64,000 bases of DNA from Oceanobacillus zhaokaii (lineage in GTDB: Bacteria; Bacillota; Bacilli; Bacillales; Amphibacillaceae). The notes under the pieces were generated by a model, which was not told where the DNA came from, ran no database searches, and saw only the letters and a program-made list of their open reading frames with translations. The stretch lies in assembly GCF_003352005.1 (NCBI RefSeq), contig NZ_CP024848.1, positions 3,915,001 to 3,979,000 of the forward strand. The letters are read 5' to 3'. Position numbers and translations under genes: made by a program. This document shows, one piece after another, positions 17,993-27,807 of this stretch (the stretch's first letter is position 1; each line of letters starts with the position of its first letter).

Positions 17993-18069
17993 CGTTTCAC
18001 TCTCCTAATAATTCAGTTAGTTTTATATTATATTAGAAATTGATAGATGTATAGCGTGGATTTTGGGTG

Positions 18070-18113
18070 AAAAAAATATCCAGCATTGCCCCAAATAGGA
18101 CAATGCTGGATAT
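18070..18113 (-). terminator. Intrinsic terminator of the amino acid permease
   Basis: Perfect 13-bp arms (18076-18088 and 18101-18113) followed on the minus strand by seven T, directly after the permease stop. Confidence 0.92.
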
Positions 18114-18126
18114 ATGCTCGGGAAGT

Positions 18127-19536
18127 TTATCGGGTTGTTCGTGATGAAGATTGAGCTAAGTTTTCCTTCAAATCTGCTACATCTGATTTCTTTTGAACAA
18201 ATACGAAATAGGATCCAACAGTTAAAATCGCAACTAGCAGAGTTAGTATTGCCTGTATTCTTAAGGATTCAATGAAGAACATGGCGACATAGATTCCCGC
18301 GATGAAGAAAATGGTTGCGTACGTAAGGTATGGGAATAGCCACATCTTTATTTGAAGTGCCTCAGGATTTTTAAGCTCTAGCTGTCTTCGCATTCGTAAA
18401 TGGGAGAAAGCAATTACGAGATAAACTAACAGTGCAACAGCCCCAGATGAATTTACAAGGAATATAAATAGTTTGTCTGGCGATATATAACTGAAGATGA
18501 CTGCAACGTACGAGAATATTGTACTAAATAAAATTGCACGAACAGGAACACCCTTTTTACTCAGTTTCATAAAAGCCTTAGGTGCTTCACCCTTCTTTGC
18601 CATTCCGAACAACATTCGGGAATTAGCATATAAAGCTGAATTTAAACAAGAAAGAACGGCTGTTAAAACAACAAAATTCATTATCTGTGCTGCTGCAGGT
18701 ATGCCAATATAATCGAGAACCGCAACAAATGGACTTACAAGTATGTTAGCAGAGTTCCATGGTAATAGAGTAACCACAATAGCAATGGAACCAATATAGA
18801 AGACTAGAATCCTCCAAACAACACTATTTGTTGCAATTCGAACCGATTTTGCTGGGTGCTCTGATTCTCCCGCAGCGATTGCAACAATTTCAGTACCCAT
18901 AAATGAAAAGATAACAACGGTTATACCTATTAACACGGAGCCGAATCCAGTTGGCATGAATCCACCATTACCTATTAGGTTGGACGTTCCAGGTGCAGCA
19001 ATCCCAGGATACCATCCAAAGATTACACAAAGTCCAATAACGAGGAATAACCCAATGCTTACTACCTTAATAAGTGAAAACCAATACTCAAATTCTCCAA
19101 AGGATTTAACAGAGAAAAGATTTGTAATTGTTAGCAATACAGTTAATATCAAGGCCATTAGCCAAAGCGGAAAACCTGGAATCCAATATTGCATGATGGC
19201 AGCACCGGCAATGGCTTCAATTGCAATAACAACAACCCAGAAAAACCAATATAACCAGCCAATTGTATAACCAGCCCAAGGTCCAATTGCCTCACTTGCA
19301 TATGTAGAAAAAGAACCACTTGTTGGATTCGCAGCAGCCATTTCACCAAGCATTCTCATAACTAGCACGACAATAAGCCCCGCAAATGCGTAAGAAATAA
19401 TTGCTCCTGGGCCAGAGGAATTAATAACTGCCCCGCTTCCGATAAATAGACCTGCCCCAATAACCCCTGCAATCGAGATCATACTAATATGACGTATTTT
19501 TAAATCTGATTTCAAATGCCCTTGTTGATTACTCAT
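18127..19536 (-). CDS. APC amino acid permease (GabP-like)
   Basis: A 469-residue, 12-helix transporter of the amino acid/polyamine/organocation superfamily. The start LKIRHISMISIAGVIGAGLFIGSGAVINSSGPGAIISYAFAG is the classical APC helix-1 motif, closest in style to GabP/AnsP-type proton symporters. Its position beside the PucR regulator, the MmsA-type dehydrogenase and the aminotransferase suggests it imports the cluster's substrate, beta-alanine or GABA. A 13/14 cre match lies 37 nt upstream of the start codon. Confidence 0.88.
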   Translation of the reverse strand: MSNQQGHLKSDLKIRHISMISIAGVIGAGLFIGSGAVINSSGPGAIISYAFAGLIVVLVMRMLGEMAAANPTSGSFSTYASEAIGPWAGYTIGWLYWFFWVVVIAIEAIAGAAIMQYWIPGFPLWLMALILTVLLTITNLFSVKSFGEFEYWFSLIKVVSIGLFLVIGLCVIFGWYPGIAAPGTSNLIGNGGFMPTGFGSVLIGITVVIFSFMGTEIVAIAAGESEHPAKSVRIATNSVVWRILVFYIGSIAIVVTLLPWNSANILVSPFVAVLDYIGIPAAAQIMNFVVLTAVLSCLNSALYANSRMLFGMAKKGEAPKAFMKLSKKGVPVRAILFSTIFSYVAVIFSYISPDKLFIFLVNSSGAVALLVYLVIAFSHLRMRRQLELKNPEALQIKMWLFPYLTYATIFFIAGIYVAMFFIESLRIQAILTLLVAILTVGSYFVFVQKKSDVADLKENLAQSSSRTTR

Positions 19537-19572
19537 CTAAACTCCTCCTAAAATGTATAGTAATCTTTTTTA

Positions 19573-19586
19573 AGATAGCGCTTTCA
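19573..19586 (-). promoter_or_regulatory. Putative cre site upstream of the permease
   Basis: On the minus strand TGAAAGCGCTATCT matches 13 of 14 positions of TGWAANCGNTNWCA, 37 nt before the permease ATG, well placed for CcpA repression. Confidence 0.65.
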
Positions 19587-19681
19587 AAACATAATTACGT
19601 TTGATGTATTTAAAGTAATCATACATAATTTGACTCACGAATTTTCTAGACAATTTGTAAGGATAATAGAAATAATTTTTT

Positions 19682-19695
19682 ACAAAATGTAAAGT
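19682..19695 (+). promoter_or_regulatory. Candidate PucR-regulator site near the permease
   Basis: ACAAAATGTAAAGT shares ATGTAAAGT with the palindrome ACTTTATGTAAAGT in the pucR/mmsA intergenic region. A shared operator is inferred from this resemblance alone. Confidence 0.3.
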
Positions 19696-19771
19696 TAGTA
19701 ATCAAATGATAGAACTCAAAAAAGAGAATCTATTGAGATCAGTATATTTACAATAATAGAGATTTAGGAAT

Positions 19772-21409
19772 TTACCCTTCCATGTTATTTTTGTCATTCA
19801 GTAGTTCATATGCTTTGATTGCAACTTCAAGTGCAAGACGATTCGATGGCTCCATAAAATTCTTTCCTAGCAGCATTTCCAATCTATCAATACGATGATA
19901 CAATGTTTGCCTAACAATGAATAAGCGATCTGAAGCATCTTTTTTCGACCCACCACATTCAAGATAAACAGTAAGTGTTTCGAACAGATTGCTGGCTGTC
20001 TTTTGGTCATAGTCGAATACCGGAGATAAGTATTCATTAACATATGCGTCAAGATAATTGTTATCCTTAAGCGCGAGGAGAATCTTATATATTCCTAGGT
20101 CCTCGTAAAAATAAGTTTTCGTTATATGAGACTTGTGCAGTTTCAAGGCTTGACTTGCTTCATGATAACCTGCTCTGATGTCCAAAATATCCTCGTATAC
20201 TATGCTAGCACCGAAAGTGCACCTTCTTCCATCGATAAAACTATTATCATTCATCTTATTAATGTATTGTGTGATTTCTATGAATCGATTCGTATCTTGT
20301 TTCAAATCTTCTGTGGCAAGAAAAAATGCAATCACAACGATTTGATTTTTCTTAACTGAAATAGCTGGGAAAAAACCATTCCGTTTGAAAATCGACCTTA
20401 TAAGTATCGACCTTTGGACCTTTAATTCTTCCCACTCCTCATCAATGAATTCTGATTGAATATAATCTAATTGAATTAGAAAAACTCGGAAATGCATATT
20501 TCGACTAGGGGCAGGCAAATAAGTTTGTATGTCATCTTGTTCATATTCCTGTCCATTTAATAATTTTTGTATAAGCTTGCTCTCCATGTTTTGCTTTCGT
20601 TCTTCAATTGTTCGGTTTCGCAATAATATTTGTACGATAGCAATGGCTGCGCGATCTAAAACTAGGAATAAGAAGTCTTCATATAAAGGGTGCTCCATTT
20701 GTAAACATAAATGGCCCCATGTCTGACCTAGCCCGCGAACAGGCATCATTGCAAATGTATCATCCCCAATAATAAGCGTTTTTGGTTCTAAATTGTCGAT
20801 TGAGGAGGCTTCAATTCCTTCCCTGATGGACGCTGCCTTGTCCTTACTTTTCGCTGGAAAATAATATAGCTTGCCATCTGTGCCAATGAAAAAGATACTT
20901 TGTCGGAACATCTCGTGTAATTCCTGAAGGATTTTTAAAACACCATTGTGTTTAAGTGATAAGGAAATAAACTTTCTTGATAATGCATCCAGTTTCGAAA
21001 GCATCTGATGATGTTGATTAATGATAAACGTATGAAGGTCTTGGGTGATATCGACAAATTTAACAATCTCATTAAATACGATGATTGGAAATTGTGATTC
21101 ATTTGCTAATGCTGCGATATCACTGTGAATCTCTTTGAAGTTAGGTCCTAACTCTATACAAATACCTGCTGCATTTTTTTCTATAAGCCTTTTAATATAT
21201 CTGTGCTGAGATTTAACATCTGATTGTAAACCAATCCCTGTTGTAAGGATTAACTCCCCCCCATTGATCAATGTGTCAAATTCTTGTGTCTCAAGTACAT
21301 GAGACCATTTCACTTGCCGATTCAAACCAGTTGAACCTGCAATTATTGTTGCGCACCTAAATGATTCACGTGAGAGAACGTCTTTTACTGTCAGATTTAG
21401 ATTACTCAT
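19772..21409 (-). CDS. PucR-family transcriptional activator
   Basis: A 545-residue regulator. The N-terminus (about 5-125) is the purine-catabolism-regulatory-like domain, with LTVKDVLSRESFRCATIIAGSTGLNRQVKW and GGELILTTGIGL; the C-terminus (about 475-535) is the PucR helix-turn-helix, with ETLTVYLECGGSKKDASDRLFIVRQTLYHRIDRLEMLLG. Between them is a GGDEF-like/CdaR-type segment. It is divergent from mmsA and upstream of the permease on the same strand, so it is the probable local activator responding to the amino acid substrate. Confidence 0.9.
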   Translation of the reverse strand: MSNLNLTVKDVLSRESFRCATIIAGSTGLNRQVKWSHVLETQEFDTLINGGELILTTGIGLQSDVKSQHRYIKRLIEKNAAGICIELGPNFKEIHSDIAALANESQFPIIVFNEIVKFVDITQDLHTFIINQHHQMLSKLDALSRKFISLSLKHNGVLKILQELHEMFRQSIFFIGTDGKLYYFPAKSKDKAASIREGIEASSIDNLEPKTLIIGDDTFAMMPVRGLGQTWGHLCLQMEHPLYEDFLFLVLDRAAIAIVQILLRNRTIEERKQNMESKLIQKLLNGQEYEQDDIQTYLPAPSRNMHFRVFLIQLDYIQSEFIDEEWEELKVQRSILIRSIFKRNGFFPAISVKKNQIVVIAFFLATEDLKQDTNRFIEITQYINKMNDNSFIDGRRCTFGASIVYEDILDIRAGYHEASQALKLHKSHITKTYFYEDLGIYKILLALKDNNYLDAYVNEYLSPVFDYDQKTASNLFETLTVYLECGGSKKDASDRLFIVRQTLYHRIDRLEMLLGKNFMEPSNRLALEVAIKAYELLNDKNNMEG

Positions 21410-21454
21410 TTTGTAACCCCTTCCAAAACGTTAAAAATATAAACCAATCATTTA

Positions 21455-21468
21455 ACTTTATGTAAAGT
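21455..21468. promoter_or_regulatory. Palindrome in the pucR/mmsA divergent promoter
   Basis: ACTTTA-TG-TAAAGT is a perfect 6-2-6 palindrome roughly a third of the way across the 149-bp divergent intergenic region, a candidate site for the PucR-type regulator. Confidence 0.4.
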
Positions 21469-21558
21469 GTAAATTATCCAAATTATCAGTAGTATATATT
21501 TTGAAGTGTAGCGCAAACAGCATAATTTAGCAAGAAATGATGAATAGGAGGAGTTAAC

Positions 21559-23022
21559 ATGAGTACTACAATCACAGAAAAAAAAGCGTTAACAAATTTT
21601 ATTAATGGACAATGGGTAAAATCAACAACAGATAAATATGAGAAAATACCAAACCCGGCTACTGGAGAAATACTCGCAGAGGTTCCAATTTCAACACAAG
21701 AGGATTTAGAAAAAGCGGTAGAAGCAGCAAAAAATGCATTTGCAAAGTGGAAGAAAGTTGCAGTTCCACAGCGCTCCCGTATTTTATTTAAATATCAGCA
21801 GTTATTAGTTGAAAACTGGGAGGAGCTCGCAAAGCTTATTACGATGGAAAATGGAAAAAGTTATAACGAGGCATATGGAGAAGTACTTCGTGGGATTGAG
21901 TGTGTTGAATTTGCAGCAGGAACTCCAACGTTAATGATGGGTCAACAGCTTCCAGATATCGCAACGAATATTGAATCCGGTATGTACCGTTATCCAATCG
22001 GGGTAATTGGAGGAATAACACCTTTCAACTTCCCGATGATGGTGCCTTGCTGGATGTTCCCTCTAGCAATTGCAAGTGGAAATACATTCATTCTGAAACC
22101 GTCCGAAAGAACACCACTTCTAGCTAATCGTCTGGCCGAGTTGCTAAATGAAGCGGGACTTCCAGATGGTGTTTTCAATATTGTGCACGGTGCACATGAT
22201 ATTGTGAACGGAATTCTCAGCCACCCAGATATTCCAGCAGTTTCATTTGTTGGTTCACAGCCAGTTGCAGAATACGTTTATAAAACAGGAACGTCTTATG
22301 GTAAAAGAGTTCAAGCGCTAGCAGGAGCTAAGAACCATACAATTGTTATGCCAGATGCAGATATGGATTTAACCGTCACAAATATTATGAATGCTGCATT
22401 CGGATCTGCAGGTGAAAGGTGTATGGCCTGTGCAGTTGTCGTTGCAGTTGGTGAAGTTGCAGATCAATTGGTTGAAAGATTAGTAGATGCGTCCAATCAA
22501 ATAAAAATCGGCAACGGGTTGGAAGAAGGAATCTTCTTAGGTCCTGTTATCAGAGATTCGCATTTAGATAAAACGCTTGGCTATATCGAATTAGGGATCG
22601 AAGAAGGAGCGAAGCTTTTGCGTGATGGACGTCATGATGAATCAACCTCAGATGGTGGTTATTTTGTTGGACCGACCATTTTTGATAATGTAACAACTGA
22701 CATGAAAATTTGGAAAGAAGAAATCTTTGCGCCGGTTTTATCCGTTGTAAGAGTTGATACATTGGATGAAGCAATTGAACTTGCAAATCAATCGGAATTT
22801 GCGAATGGGGCTTGCCTATTTACGGATAGTGCAAAAGCAATCCGTCAATTTAGAGAAGAAATCGACGCTGGTATGTTAGGTGTTAATCTTGGAGTTCCTG
22901 CTCCAATGGCATTCTTCCCATTTTCTGGTTACAAGAAGTCCTTCTATGGTGATCTTCATGCCAATGGTCGAGATGGAATTGAATTTTACACTAGAAAGAA
23001 AATGTTAACTGCACGTCACTAA
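21559..23022 (+). CDS. mmsA: CoA-acylating (methyl)malonate-semialdehyde dehydrogenase
   Basis: A 487-residue aldehyde dehydrogenase of the MmsA/IolA type, converting malonate semialdehyde to acetyl-CoA or methylmalonate semialdehyde to propionyl-CoA with NAD+ and CoA, releasing CO2. The catalytic Cys is in [32 protein letters not shown], where ordinary ALDHs have a general-base Glu, is the family mark. Full length. GGAGGAG ribosome site; followed 37 bp later by an aminotransferase. No inositol genes are near, so a beta-alanine or valine-type pathway is more likely than iol. Confidence 0.92.
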   Translation: MSTTITEKKALTNFINGQWVKSTTDKYEKIPNPATGEILAEVPISTQEDLEKAVEAAKNAFAKWKKVAVPQRSRILFKYQQLLVENWEELAKLITMENGKSYNEAYGEVLRGIECVEFAAGTPTLMMGQQLPDIATNIESGMYRYPIGVIGGITPFNFPMMVPCWMFPLAIASGNTFILKPSERTPLLANRLAELLNEAGLPDGVFNIVHGAHDIVNGILSHPDIPAVSFVGSQPVAEYVYKTGTSYGKRVQALAGAKNHTIVMPDADMDLTVTNIMNAAFGSAGERCMACAVVVAVGEVADQLVERLVDASNQIKIGNGLEEGIFLGPVIRDSHLDKTLGYIELGIEEGAKLLRDGRHDESTSDGGYFVGPTIFDNVTTDMKIWKEEIFAPVLSVVRVDTLDEAIELANQSEFANGACLFTDSAKAIRQFREEIDAGMLGVNLGVPAPMAFFPFSGYKKSFYGDLHANGRDGIEFYTRKKMLTARH

Positions 23023-23059
23023 TTATTGGATTAACTAACAATCGGAGGGAGAAAAAGAC

Positions 23060-24430
23060 ATGACAATAGTGGAGAGCAACACAAAGTCACTGGTTGAAAA
23101 AGATCGAGAAAACGTTTGGCATCATATATCAGCTTACAATGAGAAAAATCCACCAAAAATCTGGGAAAGCGGTGAAGGAGCTTGGATCACAGACCATGAG
23201 GGAAATCGTTACCTTGATGGAATGTCTGGGCTTTGGGCTGTTAATGTTGGTTACGGGCGCGAGGAATTAGCAAGAGCAGCATATGAACAAATGAAGAAGA
23301 TGCCATATGTTTCGATGACACAAAGTCATGAACCTGCGATTTTGCTTGCTGAGAAATTAAATGAGATGCTTGGTGATGAGTACAAGATCTTTTATTCGAA
23401 TAGTGGTTCTGATGCAAACGAGGTCGCATTCAAATTGGCGCGTCAATATCATCAGCAAAACGGGGAAGCATCCCGCTATAAATTTATTTCCCGTTATCGT
23501 GCCTATCACGGGAATTCAATGGGGGCATTAGCAGCTACAGGTCAAGCACTGCGCAAATACAAGTATGAGCCGCTAGCACCTGGATTTTTACATGTCGCCC
23601 CTCCAGATAATTATCGTCGTCCCGAGGGTCAATCTATTGAAGAATATAACATTCTGCGCGCGCAGGAGTTTGAAGAGAAAATCATCTGGGAGCAGAAAGA
23701 GACAATTGCAGGAATTATAATGGAGCCAATCATCACGGGTGGCGGCATTCTTGTTCCACATCCAGTTTATCTTGAAAAGGTTCAGGAAATTTGCAATCGA
23801 CATGGTGTGCTGCTCATTATTGATGAGGTTATTTGTGGATTCGGCCGAACTGGAAAGGCATTTGGCCACCAGCACTTTAATCTGAGACCGGATATTATTA
23901 CTATGGCAAAAGGATTAACAAGTGCTTACCTTCCACTGTCTGTCACTGCCATTCGTAAAGATATTTATGAAAAATTTGATACAGGCGAAGAAAATAGCCA
24001 TTTCCGCCATGTCAATACATTCGGCGGGAACCCAGCAGCTTGTGCTGTCGCATTGAAGAATATTGAAATTATGGAGAATGAAAATCTATTTGACCGCTCA
24101 GCAGAACTCGGAGAACGGCTGCAAAAAGAGCTGGCAATATTAAAAGATCATCCGTTTGTCGGTGATATTCGGGGACTTGGTTTCTTATTAGGGATTGAAA
24201 TTGTGGAAGACAAGGAAACGAGACAACCGGCTAAAGATGAGCGTATTGCTAAAATAATTGGTGATTGTAAGGCGAATGGATTAATTGTCGGCAGAAATGG
24301 TGATACGGTTGCCGGGTTTAATAATATTATTGCACTAAGCCCGCCATTATCTTGTACGGATGATGATTTAGACTTTATTATTAAGGTTTTGAAAACAGTA
24401 TTTGCAGAGATTGCACGGACAGAGGGATAG
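23060..24430 (+). CDS. Class III omega-amino-acid:pyruvate aminotransferase
   Basis: A 456-residue PLP enzyme. The cofactor Lys is in DIITMAKGLTSAYLPLS, preceded by the Asp of LLIIDEVICGFGRTGK; FYSNSGSDANEVAFKLARQYH is the phosphate-binding region. Sequence style matches beta-alanine/GABA/putrescine:pyruvate transaminases. Coupled with mmsA it would turn beta-alanine into malonate semialdehyde and then acetyl-CoA; GABA use would need a succinate-semialdehyde dehydrogenase not seen here. GGAGGG site; same operon as mmsA. Confidence 0.9.
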   Translation: MTIVESNTKSLVEKDRENVWHHISAYNEKNPPKIWESGEGAWITDHEGNRYLDGMSGLWAVNVGYGREELARAAYEQMKKMPYVSMTQSHEPAILLAEKLNEMLGDEYKIFYSNSGSDANEVAFKLARQYHQQNGEASRYKFISRYRAYHGNSMGALAATGQALRKYKYEPLAPGFLHVAPPDNYRRPEGQSIEEYNILRAQEFEEKIIWEQKETIAGIIMEPIITGGGILVPHPVYLEKVQEICNRHGVLLIIDEVICGFGRTGKAFGHQHFNLRPDIITMAKGLTSAYLPLSVTAIRKDIYEKFDTGEENSHFRHVNTFGGNPAACAVALKNIEIMENENLFDRSAELGERLQKELAILKDHPFVGDIRGLGFLLGIEIVEDKETRQPAKDERIAKIIGDCKANGLIVGRNGDTVAGFNNIIALSPPLSCTDDDLDFIIKVLKTVFAEIARTEG

Positions 24431-24513
24431 GTACCTCGTCCCTAATCATGCAGTATTTAAGTGTGAAATAAAGAAAATCCGGATTGCTGCACAAAAAAAG
24501 ATATGTAAACATA

Positions 24514-24555
24514 GAAATGACCCCATTTAATTTCATAGTTAAATGAGGTCATTTC
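24514..24555. terminator. Terminator between the aminotransferase and beta-lactamase genes
   Basis: 17-bp arms (24514-24530, 24539-24555) with one mismatch and an 8-nt loop. It lies between convergent genes; the U-tract is modest, so it may act in either direction. The rest of this 284-bp gap shows nothing else. Confidence 0.65.
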
Positions 24556-24714
24556 TTGTTAGTTCGAAAAAGTTTAGGGAAAGAAATCCTAAGCCACCTG
24601 CACCACAAACAGCAACTACCAAATTTTTGTAGAATTTTCTGACACTAAAAATTCATAAAATAGACAGAGGAACAGGCAACTTGTCCCTCGTCCATGCAAT
24701 TTTAAGGACAATTG

Positions 24715-25644
24715 TTATTTATAATTGACCTTAAGGGCCTTGAGTACTACCTTTGTTGCCTGTTCGACCAGCTTATCATCATATGTAGCATCCTTTGCAT
24801 CACGTTTAGAAAGTATTGCTAGAACGATAGGATCTCCTTTCGGTGGCCAAATGATAGCAATATCATTTCGCGTACCATATGATCCAGCTCCCGTTTTATC
24901 TGCCACTTCCCAACCTTCTGGTACTCCAGCACGAATTAATGTATCTCCAGTAGTATTTCTCTTCATCCAATCGATTAAAAGCTCACGCTTTTCTGTCGGG
25001 AGTACATCTCCAAGTGTAAAAGTCTGAAGGCTAGTGGCGAGTGCTCTCGGTGTACTAGTATCATGGGTCTCCCCTGGGTGAACCTCGTTTAACTCGGGTT
25101 CCATTCTTACAGGATTGGTAACATCATCACCAATTTCATGCAGTGCTTTTTTAAATCCACTAGGACCACCCAGTTGTTCTAGGATAAGATTTCCCGCAGT
25201 ATTGTCACTATATCTTAGTGAAGCATCGGAGAGTTCTTTAAGGGTCATTCCCGTATCAACATGCTTTTCCGTAATTGGATTATAATTAACTAGATCATCT
25301 TGGGTATAAGTAATCCTTTGATTAAGGTCCTCTACTGAATTCTGCTGTAAAAGTGCCCCTACTGCCAGCGCCTTATGAGTAGATGTATACGCAAATCGCT
25401 CATCTGGCCGATAGGTTACTCTTTGGTTGGTACCAGTCTCTAATGCAAAGACACCAAGTGTTGCATCAAACTCATCCTCAAGTTTGGCAAAATCATTGTT
25501 AATTGTTTTTGGATTCTTTTGTTTAGGCTCGGCAGACTGAACATTATCCTCTGAACATCCTGCAAGTACCATGCATGAGAGAATCAGCAAGGATGCAATG
25601 TTTTTGAATTTTAAGGGACGATAAATTGTGTTCTCTTTTTTCAT
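24715..25644 (-). CDS. bla: Class A beta-lactamase, lipoprotein
   Basis: A 309-residue penicillinase-type enzyme with every class A landmark: S88-T-H-K91, S146-D-N148, the omega-loop Glu in EPELN (182-186) and KTGAGSYG near 250. A signal peptide ends in a lipobox L-A-G-C30, so it should be lipid-anchored on the outer face of the membrane, as in several Bacillus penicillinases. No BlaI/BlaR1 genes are adjacent, so expression may be constitutive or controlled from elsewhere. It is complete and appears functional. Confidence 0.93.
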   Translation of the reverse strand: MKKENTIYRPLKFKNIASLLILSCMVLAGCSEDNVQSAEPKQKNPKTINNDFAKLEDEFDATLGVFALETGTNQRVTYRPDERFAYTSTHKALAVGALLQQNSVEDLNQRITYTQDDLVNYNPITEKHVDTGMTLKELSDASLRYSDNTAGNLILEQLGGPSGFKKALHEIGDDVTNPVRMEPELNEVHPGETHDTSTPRALATSLQTFTLGDVLPTEKRELLIDWMKRNTTGDTLIRAGVPEGWEVADKTGAGSYGTRNDIAIIWPPKGDPIVLAILSKRDAKDATYDDKLVEQATKVVLKALKVNYK

Positions 25645-25872
25645 TCTAATTCAACCTCTTTCTTAGAAAAATTAGTTGCACTTATGTAGTACTTTCTTGA
25701 CTGCTAAAAAATAACGCATATATGTTAGTTATACACAAATAAAAGACTGCGAGAAAGGTACATCATTCCTAGTGCTGGCAACTTTTTTCGAAAGAAGTCG
25801 CCTATGTACATAAGGTGCTTTAAAAAATTAAGTGACACTGCTTAATCATCGTCATCACCTTCGTCGTCATCT

Positions 25873-25986
25873 TCAACAGCTAAGGCTTTTTAACTTTTTA
25901 GCGACCTCTGTTTCATTTCCTGGAGGATTGACGCTTTTGATTTGAATAATTTCTTTTAAAATTGATTTGGCTTGTTCCTGATTCAT
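25873..25986 (-). pseudogene. Decayed N-terminus of an M20 family peptidase
   Basis: A 37-codon frame with an excellent AGAGGTGATC ribosome site. Its product MNQEQAKSILKEIIQ...IKSVNPPGNETEVAKKLK is the standard N-terminus of ArgE/DapE/M20 deacetylases, which are about 400 residues long. It stops at TGA right after KKLKSLSC and no catalytic region follows. In another frame the downstream bases encode a strongly acidic tail (VEDDDEGDDDD) ending at 25842, which is not M20-like. Best read as a deletion remnant. Confidence 0.75.
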
Positions 25987-26109
25987 ATGATCACCTCTAA
26001 TTTCCTCTACCATCTTTTTCCCATGTTAATCGTGTAACCAATGTTTGTATAAATACTGCAGGGGAATTATAAGGAATTATAATAAAACAAAAAAGGATGA
26101 AGGACGTTG

Positions 26110-26709
26110 ATGACATGGGAAGTGCTAAATATCATAGGTACCCTTGCCTTTGCTATTAGTGGTGCTATTATTGCGATGGAAGAGGATTATGACATATTAG
26201 GTGTCCAAGTGCTAGGATTCACAACTGCATTCGGGGGCAGTACAATTCGTAATTTGTTAATTGGCATACCAATTGAAACCATTTGGACGCAAGGGGATTT
26301 ATTCATGGCTGTTTTTCTGACAAATATCTTTGTATTTCTAATACCAAAACGGTGGCTGCAATATTGGAGTAAGTGGGGCATTCTTTTTGATGCAATGGGT
26401 TTGGCATCATTTGCGATACAAGGAGCTCTTAGTGCTGTTCACACCGGTGCTACGTTAAGCGCGGTGCTTGTTGCAGCGACATTGACTGGCTCAGGCGGAG
26501 GAATGATTCGGGATGTTCTTGCAGGGAGAAGACCGATGATTCTCCACGAGGATATTTATGCGATTTGGGCAACACTAGGCGGATTAATCATTGGTCTTGG
26601 TTTCATCCAGGGTCCTTGGGCGACAGGTGCTCTATTTATTGCAATTGTTACAATGAGGATGTTATCTGAGCATTTTAAATGGAAATTACCTCGGCGTTCA
26701 ATCTCTTGA
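26110..26709 (+). CDS. TRIC/YvgT-type (UPF0126) membrane protein
   Basis: A 199-residue protein with about seven helices in two glycine-rich repeats. The repeats are marked by GTLAFAISGAIIAMEEDYDILGVQVLGFTTAFGGSTIRNLLIG and FAIQGALSAVHTGATLSAVLVAATLTGSGGGMIRDVLAGR. This is the bacterial TRIC-like family; relatives are reported as cation channels, while some annotations suggest glycine transport. I chose ATG 26110 (AAGGA 5-6 nt upstream), although TTG 26107 directly precedes it. Confidence 0.85.
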   Translation: MTWEVLNIIGTLAFAISGAIIAMEEDYDILGVQVLGFTTAFGGSTIRNLLIGIPIETIWTQGDLFMAVFLTNIFVFLIPKRWLQYWSKWGILFDAMGLASFAIQGALSAVHTGATLSAVLVAATLTGSGGGMIRDVLAGRRPMILHEDIYAIWATLGGLIIGLGFIQGPWATGALFIAIVTMRMLSEHFKWKLPRRSIS

Positions 26710-27117
26710 TGACATTGCGAAAGTAATATTCCAGTGATAAATTTATTTTTCCTTAAACAAGCAGGTCTTTCTTTGTAAGGATATACCTAGAGCAAGTATT
26801 AGTAATCACCATTACCGCTGACAATATTGTATATAATCCCATTAAGTGAAATAAAGAAATCTCACCCTTAATTCAAAAAATTACTTAGCATATATAGATG
26901 AGATTCCAGGAAAGCCTATCATTGATTCACAACGAATTTTTGAAAGGCTTTTCTTGACAGCTAAGAAGGTGTTCAATAATTAAAATGGTAGAATCTTAAA
27001 GTGTTAAGGGTATTATTACATTGGCCTTTTAGTCCATTTTCCTCTAATAGTTTTTATGTTAAACATAAAGGGTAGATATAAATTGTCAGAATGGCTGTCG
27101 AAATTGGAGGATTTAAG
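26710..27117. other. 408-bp intergenic region without a recognisable gene
   Basis: AT-rich. A 44-codon open stretch ending in KKVFNN at about 26985 has no start codon or ribosome site and resembles nothing I know. Imperfect repeats of AGGAAAGCCT and AGGCTTTTCT occur at 26909-26958. The ABC operon promoter presumably lies near 27050-27100. Confidence 0.4.
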
Positions 27118-27807
27118 ATGATGACTTTATCAAATATCAACAAGTCCTATAAGTCTGCTGCTGGTAAGGAATCGGTTCTTGGTGGACTGGATTTTCATAT
27201 TGGCGAAGGAGAATATGTAGCAATTATGGGTTCTTCCGGTACGGGTAAAAGTACCTTGATGAATATATTGGGTACGTTAGAGCGGCCAGATGATGGAGAG
27301 TACATGTTTCGAGGTAAGGCGATACATAAGATGAGTAATCGGAAGCTGACGTTGATGCGCAATAAGGAGATTGGGTTTGTTTTTCAAAATTATCAGTTAA
27401 TACCTAATCTATCAATCTATCAGAATGTGATGCTGCCGCTGGAGTACCGTCGAAAATGGTTTATGAATAAGCGCGACCGTGTTCGGAAGGCACTCGCGAT
27501 GGTTGGGCTTGAGGGAAAGCTGAGGCAAAAACCATATCAGCTTTCGGGCGGGCAGAAGCAGCGTGTTGCAATTGCGCGTGCAATTGTAAATGAGCCGTCA
27601 CTGCTATTAGCAGATGAGCCTACAGGGAGCTTGGATGAGAAAACGACAGAATCGATATTAGAGATATTTGATGATTTGCATCAGCGTGGTGTGACGATTA
27701 TTATGATAACGCATGACTTGGAAGTGGCGAAAAGAGCGGAGCGGACCGTGTATTTAAAAGGCGGGTTGTTGAAGGAGCATACATATGAAACTAGTCAAAG
27801 CCTTTAA
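27118..27807 (+). CDS. ABC transporter ATP-binding protein (LolD/MacB-like)
   Basis: A 229-residue nucleotide-binding subunit. Walker [10 protein letters not shown] is at 38-46, the signature [15 protein letters not shown], Walker [13 protein letters not shown] and the H-loop ITHDL follow in order. ADEPTGSLD is typical of the MacB/LolD/FtsE group. ATG 27118 follows GGAGG at 8 nt; the upstream ATG 27091 has none. Its end overlaps the permease start by 23 bp, a sign of tight coupling. Confidence 0.92.
   Translation: MMTLSNINKSYKSAAGKESVLGGLDFHIGEGEYVAIMGSSGTGKSTLMNILGTLERPDDGEYMFRGKAIHKMSNRKLTLMRNKEIGFVFQNYQLIPNLSIYQNVMLPLEYRRKWFMNKRDRVRKALAMVGLEGKLRQKPYQLSGGQKQRVAIARAIVNEPSLLLADEPTGSLDEKTTESILEIFDDLHQRGVTIIMITHDLEVAKRAERTVYLKGGLLKEHTYETSQSL

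Noticed and set aside
24725..25027. 100-residue plus-strand ORF inside bla
   Set aside because: Antisense shadow of the beta-lactamase with no ribosome site.
26855..26988. 44-codon frame ending KKVFNN before the ABC operon
   Set aside because: No start or ribosome site, and it resembles nothing recognisable.
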